This document shows, piece by piece, positions 49,658 through 58,355 of a stretch of DNA of 64,000 nt; position 1 is the first letter of the stretch, and every line of letters begins with the position of its first letter. This stretch comes from Rhodococcus jostii RHA1 (lineage in GTDB: Bacteria; Actinomycetota; Actinomycetes; Mycobacteriales; Mycobacteriaceae). The stretch is from assembly GCF_000014565.1 (NCBI RefSeq), contig NC_008268.1:2604001-2668000 (forward strand), read 5' to 3'. Both the position numbers and the translations under genes were made by a program. Under the pieces are notes generated by a model. It saw only the letters and a list, made by a program, of their open reading frames with translations, was not told where the DNA came from and made no database searches.

Positions 49658-50821
49658 TCAATCGAACAGCCCACGCACGAACGCGATAGTGTCCGCCTGG
49701 GAATCGACGAGCGTGCCGCTGTGGTCGGTGGGATACGTCTTGAACGTGACCGGCTCACCGTTGGCGGTCAGTGCCGCGACCAGCGAGAACGCCGACGGTG
49801 CGGGCACGTCGATGTCGGTGAGCCCCTGCCCGATGAACAGGGGACGGTCGTACCCACTCGTCGGGACACCCATGTAGTCCACGAGCAGCCCGTGAAAGTT
49901 CGGGATCTGGTTCAGCGGCTTGCTGAACAGGTCGCCGACCACCACACCTTCCGCGGCATCGTGAAGGTCGTTGACGCACAGCTGCTCGGCGGCGTTCACG
50001 TACCGGGCGCCGAACGGAGTGAGGTAGGAGTCGAGGTCGATCTCGGGATGCGCCGACCGCAGTCCAGCGAGGATGTAGAACAGGTACGACGTGAGGCCGG
50101 CGGGGATCGCCGTGGGCGGCACCCCCGGCCCCAGCGGCAGCAGTGTCAGCTCGATGTTCGCCGGCACACCCGTTCCCACCGCCCCGCGGTAGTCCAGCGT
50201 CTCGCCGCCGTACTCGGTGGCGTAACGGGCGGTGGTGATCGCGGCGCCGCCGCCCTGCGACTGGCCGACCACCACCCACTTGTTCGACAGGGACTCGTCG
50301 ACGGCGCGGGCGGCCTTCACCGAGTCGACGACGCTGTGCGCCTCGACCTTTCCGTCGAGGTACGGCATCACACCGGGCGTGCCGAGGCCGACGTAGTCGG
50401 TGGAGACGACGGCATATCCCTGTTCGAGCCAGTGTCCGAGGTACGGGTAGTCACGCTCGGGGAGCGCGGGCCCGACGAGCGAGGGAGCACAGTCGTCCGC
50501 GAGCCCGGACGTGCCGTGCGCCCACGCGACCACCGGCCATCCCCGGACGGGCGCCTCCCCCGGTGGCACGTACACGGCGCCGCTGCTGAGTGCGGGACTC
50601 CCGTCGGACCCGATCGACCAGTAGGTGATTCGCTGCGCGTCGGCAGCGCCGGGGAGCCAGAGGTCGGCCGGTAGCGGCTCGACCTCCACGACGCTCCCCG
50701 GCGCGCGTTCGGCCTCGTCGGCGAACGCGGCCGGGGAGGCGAGGCAGGTGCCGCCCACCGTCAGGGATGCAATCGCGACACTTGCCGCGGCTCGCGCCAT
50801 ACGTACCGAGTGTGTCTTCAC
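49658..50821 (-). CDS. Secreted lipase/esterase (LIP family)
   Basis: About 387 residues from GTG at 50821, or from ATG at 50800. The signal peptide is MARAAASVAIASLTVGGTCL plus ASPAAFA, with cleavage before DEAERA. The body has the oxyanion region VVAWAHGTSGLADDCAPS, the nucleophile elbow VVVGQSQGGGAA, and the C-terminal IGQGLTDIDVPAPS and YPTDHSGTL regions with Asp and His. It is close to actinobacterial secretory lipases (LIP family, triacylglycerol lipase type). It is a single gene with a terminator-like hairpin on its upstream side. Confidence 0.85.
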   Translation of the reverse strand: MKTHSVRMARAAASVAIASLTVGGTCLASPAAFADEAERAPGSVVEVEPLPADLWLPGAADAQRITYWSIGSDGSPALSSGAVYVPPGEAPVRGWPVVAWAHGTSGLADDCAPSLVGPALPERDYPYLGHWLEQGYAVVSTDYVGLGTPGVMPYLDGKVEAHSVVDSVKAARAVDESLSNKWVVVGQSQGGGAAITTARYATEYGGETLDYRGAVGTGVPANIELTLLPLGPGVPPTAIPAGLTSYLFYILAGLRSAHPEIDLDSYLTPFGARYVNAAEQLCVNDLHDAAEGVVVGDLFSKPLNQIPNFHGLLVDYMGVPTSGYDRPLFIGQGLTDIDVPAPSAFSLVAALTANGEPVTFKTYPTDHSGTLVDSQADTIAFVRGLFD

Positions 50822-50842
50822 CGCTTCAAGATAGAGCCTCCC

Positions 50843-50892
50843 CGCACGTGAGTGGCAAAGCGTGTGGGAGCACACTTTGCCACTCGCGTGCG
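50843..50892. terminator. Hairpin terminator after the MHS transporter
   Basis: CGCACGTGAGTGGCAAAGCGTGTG (50843-50866) pairs with CACACTTTGCCACTCGCGTGCG (50871-50892) around a 4-nt loop, with one mismatch and a 2-nt bulge. It lies between the transporter's stop and the lipase start, both on the minus strand. Confidence 0.75.
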
Positions 50893-52209
50893 CTACGTCT
50901 GGGACGCGAGATCCCGTCCCCGGGTCTCCGGGATCGTGAACAGTGCGGCGATCGAGACCGCAACCAGGGCGAGCGCGTACCACTCGAACAGGTCCGGCGT
51001 ACCGCGGTCGGCGAAGAACGTCTGGACGTACGCGGCCGTCCCACCGAACGCGGCCACACCGACCGAGTACGGCACTCCGACGCCGGCAGCACGTAATCCG
51101 GTCGGGAACAGTTCGGCCATCATCGCGGGCATCACCGACAGGATCGCGCCCATCACGAACAGGGCGATCGCCATCGCGAAGAAGAGCGTGACCGCACTGT
51201 GCCCGATCATGGCGTTGAGCGGGAACAGCAGGGCAGCGATACCGACGTTGCCGATGTACAGCACCGGTTTGCGACCGATCCGATCCGACAACGCACCCCA
51301 GAACGGCAGCGACGCAATCAGTACGAGGTTCGCGCCGACCCCCGCCCACAAAGCGCCGGACGGATCGATGCCCCGGACGGCGATCGCGTACGCCGGCGCC
51401 GACACGGCCCACACGTAGTAGACGACGGTGCCGCCGACCGTGAAGAACAGGATCTGGAACACCTGCCGCCGGTGCGCCACGAACAGCTGCCACATCGACT
51501 GCTTTGCGGTCTCGTCACCCGACTCCTCGTAGACTTCGGTCTCCTTCATCCGCGACCGCATCCACAGCACGAACAGTCCGAGCACGCCGCCCAGCAGGAA
51601 CGGCACCCGCCAGCCCCAGTCGGCCATCTGCTCCGAACTCAGCGTCGTCGTGAGCAGTGCGCCGAGAAGCGTGCCGACGACGACTCCGGTGGTGTTGGAA
51701 ATGTAGATGAGACTGGACCACAGTCCACGCCGGGCCGTCGGCGCGAATTCGACGATATAGGTCTGCGCGGACGGCAATTCACCGCCGTGCGCGACACCCT
51801 GCGCGAGGCGCGCCACGACGAGGACCACCGCCGCCGCGACACCGATCGTCTGATGGGTCGGGGTCAGGCCGATGATCAGGCTGCCGACCGCGGCCAGTCC
51901 GACGGCGAGCGTCATCGACAGCTTGCGTCCCCGCCGATCCGACAGCCAGCCGAACAGCAGACCGCCGAACGGCCTGGCAACGAATCCGACAGCGAAGACG
52001 CCGAACGACGCGAGCAGGTCGGAGACCGCGGAGCCGGTGTGGAAGAACTGCGGGGCGAAGAACGCGGCGAACGTCGCGTAGACGGTCCAGTCGAAGTACT
52101 CGATCCCGTTTCCCGTGCCCACGCCGACGATCGCGCGGGCCTTCTCCCAGCGCTCGGACCTCTGCTGGACGGTGTTCACGGTCCCACTCTCGGTGGCGAT
52201 CTCGTTCAT
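50893..52209 (-). CDS. MFS metabolite:H+ symporter (MHS family)
   Basis: 438 residues and 12 predicted helices. GTGNGIEYFDWTVYATFAAF is the MHS start, and LSDRRGRKLSMTLAVGL is the loop 2-3 motif. Its start overlaps the amidohydrolase stop (ATGA), so the two are coupled, and the substrate is probably an N-acyl amino acid or peptide-like amide that the amidohydrolase cleaves. A hairpin closes the unit. Confidence 0.85.
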   Translation of the reverse strand: MNEIATESGTVNTVQQRSERWEKARAIVGVGTGNGIEYFDWTVYATFAAFFAPQFFHTGSAVSDLLASFGVFAVGFVARPFGGLLFGWLSDRRGRKLSMTLAVGLAAVGSLIIGLTPTHQTIGVAAAVVLVVARLAQGVAHGGELPSAQTYIVEFAPTARRGLWSSLIYISNTTGVVVGTLLGALLTTTLSSEQMADWGWRVPFLLGGVLGLFVLWMRSRMKETEVYEESGDETAKQSMWQLFVAHRRQVFQILFFTVGGTVVYYVWAVSAPAYAIAVRGIDPSGALWAGVGANLVLIASLPFWGALSDRIGRKPVLYIGNVGIAALLFPLNAMIGHSAVTLFFAMAIALFVMGAILSVMPAMMAELFPTGLRAAGVGVPYSVGVAAFGGTAAYVQTFFADRGTPDLFEWYALALVAVSIAALFTIPETRGRDLASQT

Positions 52210-53450
52210 CGGGCGTCACTCCCCGCCGCCACAGCAGCATTGTCGGACCGGGCTTTGTCCAGCCGTCGAACGGCCAGTCCGGCGTAGATGGTGGCGGCAT
52301 CGGCGAGTACCGCGTCGTCGAATTGCGCTCGGGGCGAATGGTTCATGGGAGCGGCAGCGGGATCCGCGCCGGGCATGCACGCGCCCAGTCCGATGAACGC
52401 GCCGGGCACTTCCTGCAGGACGTAGGAGAAGTCCTCGGACCCGGCCATCGGATGCGTGACCGTCTCGTATCGGTCCTCGCCCATGAGGTCGCTGACCACT
52501 TCGGCGCCGAACGCGACCTCGTCGATGTCGTTGATCGTCATCGGGAACTCCGGGGCCACGGTGACGTCGACCTCGACCCGCTGTGCGGACGCCACCCCCT
52601 CGAGCACCCGGCGCAGCGCCGCCGGCACCTTCTCGTACGTGGTGGGCGAGTAGCACCGGACCGTCGCCTCGAACCGCGCATCGTCGGGAATGATGTTGTG
52701 CCGCGACCCGGCCTGCACGTTCGCGACCGTCACGACGACGGGATCGAAGACGTCGAACGTCCGGGTGATCATGGTCTGCAGCGACGTGATCATCTCGGCC
52801 ATCGCGGTGATCGGATCCCGGGCGGTCGACGGGGACGACCCGTGTCCACCCGCCCCGCGCACCGTGACCGTCAGCTTGTACGACGCCGCGAGCAGCGTCC
52901 CCGCCTTGGAGAAGAACCGCCCCTGCGGCTTCTGGCAGGAGAAGACGTGCATGCCGTAGGCGGTGTCGGCGCGGCGGCCGGCGGCGTGGAGGACGCCCTC
53001 GTCCACCATCACCTTCGCGCCGTCCCACCCCTCCTCACCGGGCTGGAACATCAGGACGACGTCGCCCGCCAAGTGGTCGCGATGACGGCTGAGCAGTTGG
53101 GCGGCGCCGACCAGCGCAGCGGTGTGCAGGTCGTGTCCGCACCCGTGCATGGCGCCGTTCTGCGCCGCGAAGTCGAGTCCGGTCTGTTCGGTGACCGGGA
53201 GTCCGTCCATGTCGGCGCGCAGCAGCACCGTCTGCGCGGCGTCGACCGAACGCCTGCCGCCGCGGAGCACCGCGGTCACCGACGTCGTGTTCGTTCCCGT
53301 CGAGATCTCGAGAGGCAGGCCGGCCAACGCATCGAGGACACGTTCCTGCGTGCGCGGCAGGCTCAGTCCGACCTCCGGTTCGCGGTGCAGCACGCGACGC
53401 AACTGCACGAGGTCGCCCTGGAGGGCGCGGGCGTCGTCCACGAGATTCAT
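52206..53450 (-). CDS. M20-family amidohydrolase (hippurate hydrolase-like)
   Basis: 414 residues. LRRVLHREPEVGLSLPRTQE is the family start; metal ligands lie in RADMDGLPV and MHGCGHDLHTAALVGA, with FQPGEEGWDGAKVMVD holding the catalytic Glu. The C-terminal MAGSEDFSYVLQEVPGAFI is also typical. The family hydrolyses N-acyl amino acids (for example hippurate), and indole-3-acetyl amino acid hydrolases are related. First gene of the unit with the MHS transporter, divergent from the Lrp-type regulator. Confidence 0.87.
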   Translation of the reverse strand: MNLVDDARALQGDLVQLRRVLHREPEVGLSLPRTQERVLDALAGLPLEISTGTNTTSVTAVLRGGRRSVDAAQTVLLRADMDGLPVTEQTGLDFAAQNGAMHGCGHDLHTAALVGAAQLLSRHRDHLAGDVVLMFQPGEEGWDGAKVMVDEGVLHAAGRRADTAYGMHVFSCQKPQGRFFSKAGTLLAASYKLTVTVRGAGGHGSSPSTARDPITAMAEMITSLQTMITRTFDVFDPVVVTVANVQAGSRHNIIPDDARFEATVRCYSPTTYEKVPAALRRVLEGVASAQRVEVDVTVAPEFPMTINDIDEVAFGAEVVSDLMGEDRYETVTHPMAGSEDFSYVLQEVPGAFIGLGACMPGADPAAAPMNHSPRAQFDDAVLADAATIYAGLAVRRLDKARSDNAAVAAGSDAR

Positions 53451-53578
53451 TGCTCTCCCTTATGTCGGTGGTCACTTTCTCGACCGAATGCGTCGGTGGT
53501 CATATGCTGTGATCCGCGAAACGACGGACCACCGAGAACGTCGAAAACGATCACCTGTGCCGACCCAGAAAGTGTTCT

Positions 53579-54598
53579 ATGCGCGAAATGCTGACCGAAT
53601 CCGAGCTTTCGCTCATTCACTCGTTGCAGATCCGTCCGCGGGCGACGTGGTCCGAGCTCGCCCCGATCCTGCGGACGACATCCGCGACGCTGGCGAGGCG
53701 GTGGGAGTCGATCACCGAACGCGGACTGGCCTGGATCACCGCGTACCCCGCGCCGATGACGAGCGCCGGTGCGTTCACCGCCATGATCGAGGTGACGTGC
53801 GATCTCAGCGGCACGAAGACACTGGTCGAGGCGCTCACCCGCGACCCGCGGGTGGCGTCGATCGAACATGCGGCGCGCGGGCGGGACCTCATCCTGACGG
53901 TGCAGACGGGATCCCTGCACGAGTTGTCGGACCTGGTGCTCGAGGAATTGCCCGGCCACCCGAGCGTCAATTCGACCCGGACCCACACGTGCACCGCACT
54001 CCACGCGGAGGGCAGCCGCTGGCGCCTCGATTCCCTCGACACGGCACAGTCCGCGGCGATCGCCGCACTGGAGAACACTCCGCCGCAGTCCGGATCGGCC
54101 CGGCCGGAAAGCCTGACGGACGAGGTCGCCCGCGCGCTCGTCCGCGAGCTCACCCGGAACGGAAGGGCGTCCGCGCGCGAGATCGCCTCGGTCATCGACC
54201 GGCCCGCGTCGTCGGTTCGCAGGCAGCTCGCGGGGTTGCTGCGCTCCCGGGCCGTGGTGCTGCGCTGCGACGTGGCCCAGGATGCGACGCGGTGGCCCAT
54301 CACCGTCACGTGGTGGTGCCGCCTGCCCGTGCGTGCACACCGGGAAGTCGTGGAGATCGTCAACACCCGGCCCGAACTGAGGTTGTGCATGTCGCTCACC
54401 GGCCCCGCGAACTTCCTCGTCAGCATGTGGGTGTCTTCGCTGCCCGACCTGTTGCGGGTGCAGGAGTGGCTGGAGAGCCGGGCCCCCAGCCTCGAGATCA
54501 TCGACTCGTCGGTGACGCTCCGGTCCCGGAAGCGGATGGGGTGGGAACTCGACACCCACGGCCGCGCGACCGGTTATGTCACCGCGCACGGCGGCTGA
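53579..54598 (+). CDS. Lrp/AsnC-family regulator with two Lrp modules
   Basis: 339 residues, about twice the usual Lrp length. The first half has the HTH (SLQIRPRATWSELAPILR) and an Asn/Lrp-like ligand domain. The second HTH is about 190-240 (RNGRASAREIASVIDRPASS), followed by a second ligand domain. The duplicated layout is known in actinobacteria. It is divergent from the amidohydrolase-transporter pair across about 128 bp and probably regulates them in response to an amino acid. Confidence 0.85.
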   Translation: MREMLTESELSLIHSLQIRPRATWSELAPILRTTSATLARRWESITERGLAWITAYPAPMTSAGAFTAMIEVTCDLSGTKTLVEALTRDPRVASIEHAARGRDLILTVQTGSLHELSDLVLEELPGHPSVNSTRTHTCTALHAEGSRWRLDSLDTAQSAAIAALENTPPQSGSARPESLTDEVARALVRELTRNGRASAREIASVIDRPASSVRRQLAGLLRSRAVVLRCDVAQDATRWPITVTWWCRLPVRAHREVVEIVNTRPELRLCMSLTGPANFLVSMWVSSLPDLLRVQEWLESRAPSLEIIDSSVTLRSRKRMGWELDTHGRATGYVTAHGG

Positions 54599-54648
54599 CC
54601 GCTACCGTCGAATGCGCATCATCGGACCGGCTGGAGCAGGTGATCACC

Positions 54649-55179
54649 GTGACCTCTACCGCGAGAACGTCGACTACCGGCGAGCGTGCCGACTTGCTGG
54701 AGTCGCTGGCGAAACACCGCTACTTCCTCCGGTACACCGTCCGGGACCTCACCGACGAACAGGCGACCCAGCGCACGACGGCGAGCGAACTGTGTCTGGG
54801 CGGACTCGTCAAACACGTGTCGGACGTCGAACGGGTGTGGGCCGACTTCATCGTGCGCGGTACCGACGCCGTGCGTGGCGGTCCCGCGGACGGCACCGGC
54901 ACCGACAATCGCCAGAAGGAGTTCACCCTCCGCGACGACGAGACGCTGGCCGACGTCCTCGACCGCTACGCGAGGGTGGCACACCGGACCGACGAGATCG
55001 TGGCCTCGCTGCCCGACCTCGACATCTCGCATCCGCTGCCGAAGGCGCCGTGGTTCGAACCGGGATCACGCTGGTCCGCGCGCCGGGTCCTGCTCCACAT
55101 CATCGGGGAGACCGCCCAGCACGCCGGGCACGCCGACATCATCAGGGAGGCCCTCGACGGGTCGAAGTCGATGGGCTGA
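54649..55179 (+). CDS. DinB-family (DUF664) protein
   Basis: 176 residues from a GTG whose upstream AGGTGATC is an extended Shine-Dalgarno (complement of the 16S 3' end). The four-helix bundle is visible: LLESLAKHRYFLRYTVRDLT, ELCLGGLVKHVSDVERVWAD, LLHIIGETAQHAGHADIIRE. The DUF664 metal ligands are the His of GLVKHVSDVE and the HxxxH-like His in AQHAGHADIIRE. DinB-superfamily proteins in mycolic-acid bacteria include mycothiol-dependent transferases. Its stop lies one base before the remains of the next gene. Confidence 0.8.
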   Translation: MTSTARTSTTGERADLLESLAKHRYFLRYTVRDLTDEQATQRTTASELCLGGLVKHVSDVERVWADFIVRGTDAVRGGPADGTGTDNRQKEFTLRDDETLADVLDRYARVAHRTDEIVASLPDLDISHPLPKAPWFEPGSRWSARRVLLHIIGETAQHAGHADIIREALDGSKSMG

Positions 55180-55180
55180 G

Positions 55181-55704
55181 TCAGCCGCGTTTGCGGGCCT
55201 CGATGAGGAAGCGGGTCGAGTGGGTTGCGGCCCCAGGAAGTACTCGACGAGTTCGAAGACACTCGCATGCCCGACGTGCTGCGAGAAGTACGTGCCTCCG
55301 GGTCGCAGGACGCGGGCGATTTCGTCCCACCACACCGTGGCGGGGTGCCTGCTCGTCACCAGGTCGAAGGCGCCCTCGGCGAACGGCAGCGGCGGTTCGT
55401 CCGCGTCGGCCACCACGACAGCACCGAGCGGATGCAGCAGCGCCGTCGCCTTCGCGACGTTCGGCGGCCACGATTCCGTCGCCACCATCACGGGAGGCAT
55501 CGTCATTGCACCGGCGAGGACCTCCCCTCCCCCGGTCTGGATGTCCAGAGCGGCGTTCGCGCGCGCGAGACGTTCACCCATCAGGCGCTGATACCCCCAC
55601 GACGGCCGCTGTTCGGTGGCCCGGCCGTCCAGCCAGGAGAAATCCCAGCCGTCCACCGACACGGATTCCGCCTCGGCCACCAACTCCTCGAATGTGCGTG
55701 CCAT
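55181..55704 (-). pseudogene. SAM-dependent methyltransferase with internal deletion and frameshift
   Basis: The 5' part reads as a class I methyltransferase: LAGAMTMPPVMVATESWPPN, then ADADEPPLPFAEGAFDLVTS, RHPATVWWDEIARVLRPGGT and YFSQHVGHASVFELVEYFLG. After GPQ the frame changes. A second frame carries the usual family end THSTRFLIEARKRG and a stop at 55181-55183. The residues between (normally about 60, with DLRHE-like and FFDIGAVV blocks) are missing. The gene is therefore decayed and probably inactive. Read without the frame change, it would end inside the DinB gene, which is implausible. Confidence 0.7.
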
Positions 55705-55787
55705 GCCGGGAAGCCTGACAGAAAGTCCCGGATCGATCGAGCGGATTACCGGGGAAGCACCGGGCCCTCGTCGATGTTGATCCAGGC

Positions 55788-56129
55788 ATGAACTTGCCGC
55801 AACACCGCACCCGAATCGCCGAGGAACGCGCCGACGCAGAACGCCGCATCGCCTCGCTGACCGGCCGTTTCACTGCAATTGTGGAGGGGTCGGAATTCAC
55901 CACGGACGACGACGAACACGACCCCGAGGGCTCCACCATCGCCTTCGAACGGGCCCAGGTGTCGGCACTGCTGGCCGACGCGAAGCGCGAGGTCGAGGAC
56001 CTGACGGCGGCGCAGCAGCGACTCGACACTGGGACGTACGGCCTCTGCATTCGGTGCGGTCTGCCGATCGCCGATGTGCGACTCGACGCGCTACCTGCCG
56101 CGCAGACCTGTATCGACTGCGCCGGTTAG
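55788..56129 (+). CDS. TraR/DksA-type zinc-finger protein
   Basis: 113 residues. A helical coiled-coil N-terminus (RIAEERADAERRIASLTGRF) is followed by an acidic stretch and the C4 zinc finger CIRCGLPI...CIDC. Such proteins bind the RNA polymerase secondary channel or act as RbpA/CarD-like accessory factors in stress. The 3' end overlaps the convergent ANTAR gene by 4 bp. Confidence 0.85.
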   Translation: MNLPQHRTRIAEERADAERRIASLTGRFTAIVEGSEFTTDDDEHDPEGSTIAFERAQVSALLADAKREVEDLTAAQQRLDTGTYGLCIRCGLPIADVRLDALPAAQTCIDCAG

Positions 56130-56410
56130 CCGGTGTCACCGGGCAGGAGGGCTCCCCATTCCCGGGTGGCCACGTCCCGTGCCCGTCGATGGTCGTCGGC
56201 GTCGGGGTGCATTCCGTCGGCGAGATCAGCGAGGGCTTCCGCGAGATCCCCGACATCGACCTGATGCCGCATGGAGGAATCGAGTAGTTCGTCGAAGGCC
56301 TGGTCCGCGCTGTACGAGCTTCCGCGCGCGGTAATCAGGATCTGGATGGCAGCGTCCAAAGCGGACAGGTGCCGTGTCGCGCGGGTGTCGCGGTGAGCTT
56401 CGATCGTCAA
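56126..56410 (-). CDS. ANTAR-domain-like protein, standalone
   Basis: 94 residues. The core ALDAAIQILITARGSSYSAD and then QAFDELLDSSMRHQVDVGDLAEAL fit the three-helix ANTAR domain, which binds RNA hairpins in transcription attenuators. No GAF or receiver sensor is attached, unlike the usual GAF-ANTAR proteins of actinobacteria. The match is from residue pattern only, so function is tentative. Confidence 0.55.
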   Translation of the reverse strand: MTIEAHRDTRATRHLSALDAAIQILITARGSSYSADQAFDELLDSSMRHQVDVGDLAEALADLADGMHPDADDHRRARDVATREWGALLPGDTG

Positions 56411-56768
56411 TATTCCGCCTCTGAGGTGTCGCCACTGGGCGTTGCCGGTCTCTTGTCACCACATCACATCACGATCCGGACGTCCGTGTCGCCGAATCGA
56501 GACCGTGTCCGAAAGTTGTTTCTCGACAGCAGGATACGAATTCCGGCAAGATACTTGTAACTCTCGTTACTACTCCGGGGTTCTACCCGTCGGTAGGGGC
56601 GGGCGGCGCCACATTTCTGAATGGCTCCAGAACAGCGGATCGAAACCGAACCGTCCGTCCATTCCGCAATACTGGTTTCCGGGTGGAGGTCTCCGCCCGA
56701 CGCGATCGGACGGCCGTGCGCCGCGCAGTCCCTGTGGACCCGTGTGACCAGAACTGTTCAGAATCGGG
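56411..56768. other. Intergenic region, 358 bp, divergent
   Basis: No coding region seen. It contains the promoters of the ANTAR gene and of the ferredoxin-P450 operon. A 5-bp inverted repeat CTACC-cgtc-GGTAG at 56583-56596 is the only symmetric element of note. It has AT-richer patches (56515-56570) than its neighbours. No operator can be assigned. Confidence 0.4.
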
Positions 56769-56987
56769 ATGATTGACGTGAAACTCGTCGTCGACCTCAA
56801 TCGGTGCCAGGGTTACGCGCAATGCGTGTTCCTCGCACCCGACGTCTTCACCCTGCACGGAGAAGAGGCTCTTCTCTACGACGCGGGCCCCACCGACGAC
56901 GAACGCGACCACGTGGCGCAAGCCGCCGCCGCCTGCCCGGTGCATGCCATCACCACCGACATCCCCGACCGCCGCGATGGGCAGTGA
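56769..56987 (+). CDS. Small ferredoxin of the 3Fe-4S type
   Basis: 72 residues. The cluster ligands are the Cys of NRCQGYAQCVFLAPDVF (CxxxxxC) and the Cys of AAACPVHAI. The missing fourth Cys of the first block fits a 3Fe-4S cluster, as in ferredoxins that serve actinobacterial P450s. It passes electrons from the reductase encoded next to the P450. The next gene starts inside its last codons, so the two are coupled. Confidence 0.88.
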   Translation: MIDVKLVVDLNRCQGYAQCVFLAPDVFTLHGEEALLYDAGPTDDERDHVAQAAAACPVHAITTDIPDRRDGQ

Positions 56988-58341
56988 CGTGCGGATCGTC
57001 ATCGTCGGTGCGTCGCTCGCGGGCCTGCGCGCCGCGGAGGCACTGCGGGGGCAAGGCTTCGACGGTTCCCTCACCCTGATCGGCGACGAACCCTACGAGC
57101 CGTACGACAGGCCCCCGCTGTCGAAGGCCGTGCTCCTCGGAATCATGCCGCCCGACCACGCGGCGCTGCCCTTCCGCCCGGACCTCGACGCGCAGTGGCG
57201 GCTCGGTGTGCGGGCCACCAGTCTCGATCTGGAGAACAACCGGGTGGTTCTCAGCGACGGCGACACCGTCGAGTTCGACAAGGTGCTGATCGCGACCGGC
57301 GTCCGCGCCAGGCCGTGGTCGAATTCGTCCGAGGCCGCACTCGACGGCGTCTTCACCATCCGAACCTGCGACGACTCCCGCCGGCTGAACGAGCGACTGT
57401 CTACCGGACCGAGTCATGTCCTGGTGATCGGGGCAGGGTTCACCGGCTCGGAGATCGCGTCGGTGTGCCGGGAGCGCGGGCTGTCCGTCACTGTCACCGA
57501 GCGCGGGCCGGCACCGCTGGTCGGTGCGCTCGGCGGAGTGGTGGCAGCGGTCGCGGCCGACATGCAACGCGAGCACGGCGTCGACCTGCGCACCGGGGTC
57601 ACAGTGACCGGGCTCGACGGGGACGGCGACGGGCAACTGTGCCGTGCGCATCTGTCGGACGGGACCACACTCGACGTCGACGTGGCGATCGTCGCGCAGG
57701 GCAGTATCCGCAACACCGACTGGCTGTTCGGCTCCGGTCTCGCCGCCGGGCCCCGCGGAGTCACGTGCGACGCCGGGTGCCGGGCGTTCGACATCAACGG
57801 CATCGTCACCGACAACGTGTTCGTCGCCGGTGACGTTGCGCGGCAACCACATCCGCTCTACGACTACCAGCTGCTGGCATTGGAGCACTGGGGAAACGCG
57901 ATCGGCCAGGCCGAGGTGGCGGCGCACAACATGATCCACGACGGTCTCCGCCGGCGGCCGCACCTCGAGATTCCGGCGTTCTGGTCCAGCCAGTTCGGCG
58001 TCAACATCAAGTCCGTGGGCATCCCCACCTACTCCGATCAGGTGGTGATCACGCAGGGGTCCGTCGCCGACCGGCGTTTCGTGGCGGCATACGGCTTCCG
58101 CGGACGCGTCACGGCCGCTGTGGCGTTCAATCAGGGTAAGTGGCTCGACTTCTACCGGGGACTTATCGAGTCTGCCGCGGCGTTTCCCCCCGACTTCGAC
58201 GTCATGGACCGGGCGGAACCGTTCGAGGTGCGTGCGTCGGAGTTGCCGGACCCGGCCGTTCTCAGCCACGGACCCACCGTCGCGGTGACCGGCCACCTAC
58301 CCACCGAACGTCGCGTCGAGTTCGTCTCGCTACCGAAGTAA
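56977..58341 (+). CDS. NAD(P)H-dependent ferredoxin reductase (FAD)
   Basis: 454 residues. The FAD motif is IVIVGASLAGLRAAEALRGQ, the NAD(P) motif is HVLVIGAGFTGSEIASVCRE, and the FAD loop GIVTDNVFVAGDVARQPHPL carries the usual GD. It belongs to the putidaredoxin-reductase-like class. It has a C-terminal extension of about 60 residues compared with the shortest members. It starts 11 bp before the ferredoxin stop. Confidence 0.9.
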   Translation: MGSDVRIVIVGASLAGLRAAEALRGQGFDGSLTLIGDEPYEPYDRPPLSKAVLLGIMPPDHAALPFRPDLDAQWRLGVRATSLDLENNRVVLSDGDTVEFDKVLIATGVRARPWSNSSEAALDGVFTIRTCDDSRRLNERLSTGPSHVLVIGAGFTGSEIASVCRERGLSVTVTERGPAPLVGALGGVVAAVAADMQREHGVDLRTGVTVTGLDGDGDGQLCRAHLSDGTTLDVDVAIVAQGSIRNTDWLFGSGLAAGPRGVTCDAGCRAFDINGIVTDNVFVAGDVARQPHPLYDYQLLALEHWGNAIGQAEVAAHNMIHDGLRRRPHLEIPAFWSSQFGVNIKSVGIPTYSDQVVITQGSVADRRFVAAYGFRGRVTAAVAFNQGKWLDFYRGLIESAAAFPPDFDVMDRAEPFEVRASELPDPAVLSHGPTVAVTGHLPTERRVEFVSLPK

Positions 58342-58355
58342 CAGGGAGAGTGTCC

